Notes under the pieces: generated by a model
Seen by the model: only the letters and a program-made list of their open reading frames with translations
Told to the model about the DNA's origin: nothing
The model's database searches: none
Made by a program: the position numbers and the translations under genes
Assembly: GCA_963575745.1 (NCBI GenBank)
Contig: CAUYUJ010000872.1
Location: 44,354 to 108,353, forward strand
Direction of reading: 5' to 3'
Length of the DNA: 64,000 nucleotides
Origin: Prorocentrum cordatum
Lineage: Eukaryota > Sar > Dinophyceae > Prorocentrales > Prorocentraceae
Shown here: positions 62,401-64,000 of the stretch, piece by piece
How the letters are laid out: every line of letters begins with the position of its first letter
Numbering within the stretch: the first letter of the stretch is position 1

Positions 62401-63210
62401 AGTTGGCCAAACGGTCGGGCACGCCAGAGGCTGTGGTACAGTCGGCTGAGCAAACATGTCGGAACCCTTTCTCTTTTTTATCCCACAGGCCACGCGGTGC
62501 GAATCGGAAGTGCTATGTCGTTCTAAAAGCATCCTGGCGTGAAAACCCGTCTTCGGGCGAATCTGGAACTTGGCAAACTTTGAAAACCTGGCGCCGTCAC
62601 ACTTGTTGCCAGAAGCCGCAAACTCAGCGCATATCCTGCACCCGAGGCCCCATATGCCACGGTTAACGCCTCGCGACAACCACGAACGGCCCTCGTAGAG
62701 GGTACACGCCTCGTAAACCTTGGGGCGCTTCTGCAAATCGCACCGAATGCAGAAACCCTTGCAAGCCGCATGGCGTTCCAGATGCTGCGCCTCGGAAAGG
62801 GACCCGTCAAACACCTGGAGCATGTCATCCGAAATGGGGCGCTTTCGCGACAGAGTCTGCGAACCCTTTCCACTTTTGGGAACCTTCCGTGCCAACGGCG
62901 GGGAAATCAGAGCCGGAGCTTGTGACCTCTTCGCCGCTTTGACCGCCGCGCATGACCGTGGCCTCCGCGCCAGAGGCTGCGACGACTTCCTCAATGGACT
63001 CAGCTTTCGCAGCGAGGAGCGCCCAGCACTTTGAAATGTGTGCCTCCTGTAGCTTGGCATGATCGAATGCGATGTCTTCTGTGCCTCGGCCTTCCTCCGA
63101 GTCGCCCTCGCGGCAGTCGGTTTCTGCCCCCCCTCAGCGCGCACGGGTTTCACCCTCTTTCCCGCCAAGGGCTGGGGCCCGAAACGAAGCGGCGGCGCAA
63201 GCAACACCAT
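59419..63210 (-). CDS. Large hAT-like (RNase-H-fold) transposase-like protein, intact frame
   Basis: 1263 residues from the ATG at 63,210. Residues 1-130 are basic and low complexity. Residues 150-245 hold C-x2-C (154/157), C-x2-C (191/194), a Lys/Phe-rich KFAKFQIRPK and H-x6-H (232/239), a BED/TTF-like zinc-finger layout. Residues 355-505 contain SLAIDESKYRK, SFSADGASKERR and LLIVIRDPAHAIRIAF. The Asp residues at about 364 and 472 sit where hAT-type transposases carry their first two catalytic acids; I cannot place the third confidently. The tail after about 1000 looks less constrained. No terminal inverted repeats are seen around it. Instead a spliced-leader relic (56 nt upstream) and an A-tract suggest the present copy is a retroposed mRNA. 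It carries about 12 hairpin copies, in all three frames. A domesticated relative is possible. Confidence 0.66.
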   Translation of the reverse strand: MVLLAPPLRFGPQPLAGKRVKPVRAEGGQKPTAARATRRKAEAQKTSHSIMPSYRRHTFQSAGRSSLRKLSPLRKSSQPLARRPRSCAAVKAAKRSQAPALISPPLARKVPKSGKGSQTLSRKRPISDDMLQVFDGSLSEAQHLERHAACKGFCIRCDLQKRPKVYEACTLYEGRSWLSRGVNRGIWGLGCRICAEFAASGNKCDGARFSKFAKFQIRPKTGFHARMLLERHSTSDSHRVACGIKKRKGSDMFAQPTVPQPLACPTVWPTEKPCELLATESDTGLIKGNAPSPSEWKDAWAVLSEGVSHRKDARICDKKGHAPGSVANRRRKRHRRQVQVMAEVLRKNIRKVLHQATSISLAIDESKYRKIVRFRADLPAVQHSGQGFHLGNVGASGYCLSGVLGLLDCSKKHASDFEEDHAVTAVKQLDAFLTNFCTPLGRIKGRRGAQPLACDEELKAHVLRTVTSFSADGASKERRSVFLAARELFPNLLIVIRDPAHAIRIAFKSMHCDDVFGEVWRELFNDRHALVPDLMHSNKLHNLLVAIQEDNVHAVAVPGLPGGPQPLAGIVRNLAFAKQRFDSTADPVLKIALLLVPVATLLAYIASDRRHDREQRHRAGALLRKFDTKFCMAVGVAADWGIICNWFLRLFDVASHDIAKSRSEIDCMVETLDAVFMQGRVFQSALQVPPVAAAASGATAPVSEEPLPRLRVRAEGHEAGFITETVMRDLRRRYVFYADGGPVMPWGEPAAAHKEELLHRLQNVASLTKERLLADFPRTDVRSALAMFDRRLVQKGFGPVPDVGVRRFLLRGVRQLAGLLGCDEQAAVLQYNGVLPYMMQQMGPPQPLAGATNQQAWARILDDVFWGAACPNRLRGASRMLCRLVRFYISIEDGECTVERDLARYRDQRVEHRTDDIAFHDDCLILKLNGPKTASEFDEGAARPGLGLTSFSRECASLWRELLGQRRGHYNPQATAAATFKRKSAPGLVRGRSRAVLGAARLAVTVARIRRARGPSTAVHSGAGTEGSALWSDDMGKFQARSRNNIPGVQQTRARPGAPFVNPPGVNLAPRLGSTTQPLSRPSPYSKVARLGGATDMCPARGCATATGRHRCAEADLVVVPDLAFLHDVDALAASVDLAVSFFCIASLGLGVVTQTLLVAAQGHPDRIPLDHRTRHVPANERQEVIHLGPGLVTVHPDVRAAVRRVARRAGSNLAVSEAAPPASGGALFSTLRDVVAWASAARQVREYIGPKAVTVDGIPMRA
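62420..62435 (-). other. Hairpin element with A-T outer pair
   Basis: Plus strand CACGCCAGAGGCTGTG. Position 2 is A and position 15 is T, the fourth Watson-Crick combination at this pair. It reads Q-P-L-A-C. Confidence 0.9.
62846..62861 (-). other. Hairpin element with compensatory inner-stem change
   Basis: Plus strand CGCGACAGAGTCTGCG. The inner stem GCC/GGC has become GAC/GTC, so the C-G pair is replaced by A-T and pairing is retained. TTCG/CGAA flanks extend the outer stem. Confidence 0.8.
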
Positions 63211-63251
63211 CCCGTGCAGTAGATCCCCCTGACACTGCTTTCCCCAAGTGT

Positions 63252-63285
63252 GTTGAGCCGCCCTTTTTGAGCCAAACGGCTACTC
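63252..63285 (-). other. Tandem relic of the dinoflagellate spliced leader
   Basis: Minus strand at 63,285-63,266 contains GTAGCCGTTTGGCTCAAA, which matches the leader (GTAGCCATTTTGGCTCAAG) with one gap and a few substitutions. It is followed by a second truncated GGCTCAA (63,259-63,253). Tandem full-plus-truncated relics are the hallmark of repeatedly recycled dinoflagellate mRNAs. The ATG is 56 nt downstream. Confidence 0.75.
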
Positions 63286-63414
63286 GCGCGAAATTCAAGC
63301 CAGAAAAACGCGTGAAACGGGGGATAAGGGCGGTTTGAATTTCCGGGGAGCGGCCTACCTACACGACCACACTTCGGGTGATAGGGAGGTTGCGGGAGGG
63401 ACAGACTGGAACTA

Positions 63415-63840
63415 TATCGCACCATCGCGTAGCATCGCATCGTTTAGCATCGCGTAACATGACAAAACATAACATAGCATACCATTGCATTGCATAACAT
63501 ATCATCGTGTGGGATCAAATAGCACAACACAGCACAAAAGGGCATTTCATGTCGTACCATGGCGTGATACATCATAGCAGAGCATCGCACAGCATATCAA
63601 AACAGAGTACAGGATTGCGAGGCATTGCATATAACAGCATAGCTTCGCATAGCATACCGTGGCATAGTATCGCACATTATCGGGTCGCATCGCATAGCAT
63701 AACATGGCATGGTGCAGCACACTATTGCACATGATCGCACAGCATATCATAGCACAGCATTGCATATCATATCATAAAATTGCAAAATATTGGATTGCAC
63801 AGCACCGCACAGCATCGCTTAGCGTAGCATAGCAAAGACA
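63415..63840 (+). repeat. GCATAGCATCGCA pentamer-type repeat, copy 2
   Basis: Degenerate array of AGCAT/CGCAT/ACAT pentamers (CGCATAGCATAACATGGCAT) extending about 425 bp. Lies immediately upstream of the last gene, as copy 1 lies upstream of gene 47,824-50,441. Confidence 0.92.
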
Positions 63841-63954
63841 CAACGGGACAACTTGCTCTAGCTAGTTGTCCTGGTTGAGTGGCAGCAGAACTACCCACCA
63901 CAACAAGACACCTTACTGTGATGGGCAGCCCGTGGTGGACCAGTCAGGTAAGTA

Positions 63955-64000
63955 GTAGTAGTAGTAGTAGTGCAGTAGTAGTAGCAGTAGTAGTAGTAGT
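63955..64000 (+). repeat. AGT microsatellite (continues beyond the window)
   Basis: AGTAGTAGT triplets to the window edge, with two GCAGTAGTAG interruptions. Preceded by a small hairpin GGACAACTT...AGTTGTCC at about 63,847-63,871. Confidence 0.9.

Larger units (their letters stand above)
59533..63176 (-). other. 16-nt covarying hairpin elements, cluster in gene 59,419-63,210
   Basis: C-G class: 59,533, 60,330 (outermost pair lost), 60,662 (loop AGT), 61,505 (loop AGG), 63,161 (loop AAG). G-C class: 59,969 (one inner mismatch), 61,117, 62,846 (inner stem changed to A-T), 62,966. A-T class: 62,420. A-C mismatch: 61,850. Readings include PASGG, SLWRE, QPLAG, QPLAR, QPLAC and AASGA, so all three frames are used within one gene. 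Confidence 0.85.

Noticed and set aside
62604-62622. GTTGCCAGAAGCCGCAA as a hairpin copy (reads AASGNK)
   Set aside because: Inner and outer stems are broken. The peptide resemblance alone is insufficient.
43999-63176. CRISPR array as an explanation for the evenly repeated 16-mers
   Set aside because: Spacing is irregular (hundreds of bases), copies lie within coding frames in a eukaryotic context, and there are no cas genes.
43999-63176. A repeated protein motif (ASGA/QPLAG) as the unit of conservation
   Set aside because: The same nucleotides are read in three different frames, even within one gene, so selection on the peptide cannot explain it.

Overview
This window looks like nuclear DNA of a dinoflagellate. 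The composition is GC-rich and dominated by simple and interspersed repeats. The few credible genes all lie on one strand. Sequences closely resembling the dinoflagellate trans-spliced leader (GTAGCCATTTTGGCTCAAG) sit 56-91 nt upstream of each of the four gene starts. Prorocentrum-like species, with very large, GC-rich and repeat-laden genomes, would fit; that species guess is inference.

Layout. Positions 1 to about 43,700 are essentially gene-free. They hold long trinucleotide microsatellites (GGA/CTC, CAT/ATC, CAA, AGT), degenerate minisatellites, and at least seven families of short elements with terminal inverted repeats (MITE-like, about 130-250 bp), several present in 2-7 copies here. 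There are also longer dispersed repeats, and one possible gene fragment at 27,113-27,427. Most long open frames in this part are translations of triplet repeats.

From about 43,900 to 63,290 lies a minus-strand cluster of four transcription units: (1) 44,017-46,252, unknown, probably two exons; (2) 47,824-50,441, unknown, with a frame break or intron at about 48,360-48,530; (3) 54,717-57,652, with a C-terminal methyltransferase-like segment and a frame break at a G10 run; (4) 59,419-63,210, an intact 1263-residue frame with a zinc-finger-like region and an RNase-H-fold, hAT-like transposase signature. Each has a spliced-leader relic upstream, and two have A-tracts just downstream. This is what mRNA retroposition would leave. 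The units are separated by arrays of a 22-bp minisatellite. Between units 2 and 3 the arrays form a roughly 2.8-kb inverted-repeat structure centred near 53,140.

The most striking signal is a 16-nt hairpin element repeated about 37 times, and only inside these four units (coding sequence and immediate flanks). On the plus strand it reads C-N-C-GCC-nnn-GGC-T-G-N'-G. N and N' are complementary, and all four Watson-Crick pairs occur (G-C, C-G, T-A, A-T). The triloop varies while the stems are kept, and one copy has a compensatory change in the inner stem. Copies read through in all three frames (ASG, QPLAG, SLWRE), so the conservation is at nucleic-acid level, not protein level. Removing the central 12 nt leaves a CNN'G palindrome and never shifts the frame. 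The copies therefore look like frame-neutral 12-bp insertions into palindromic tetranucleotides, or like selected RNA hairpins. I know of no described system matching this.
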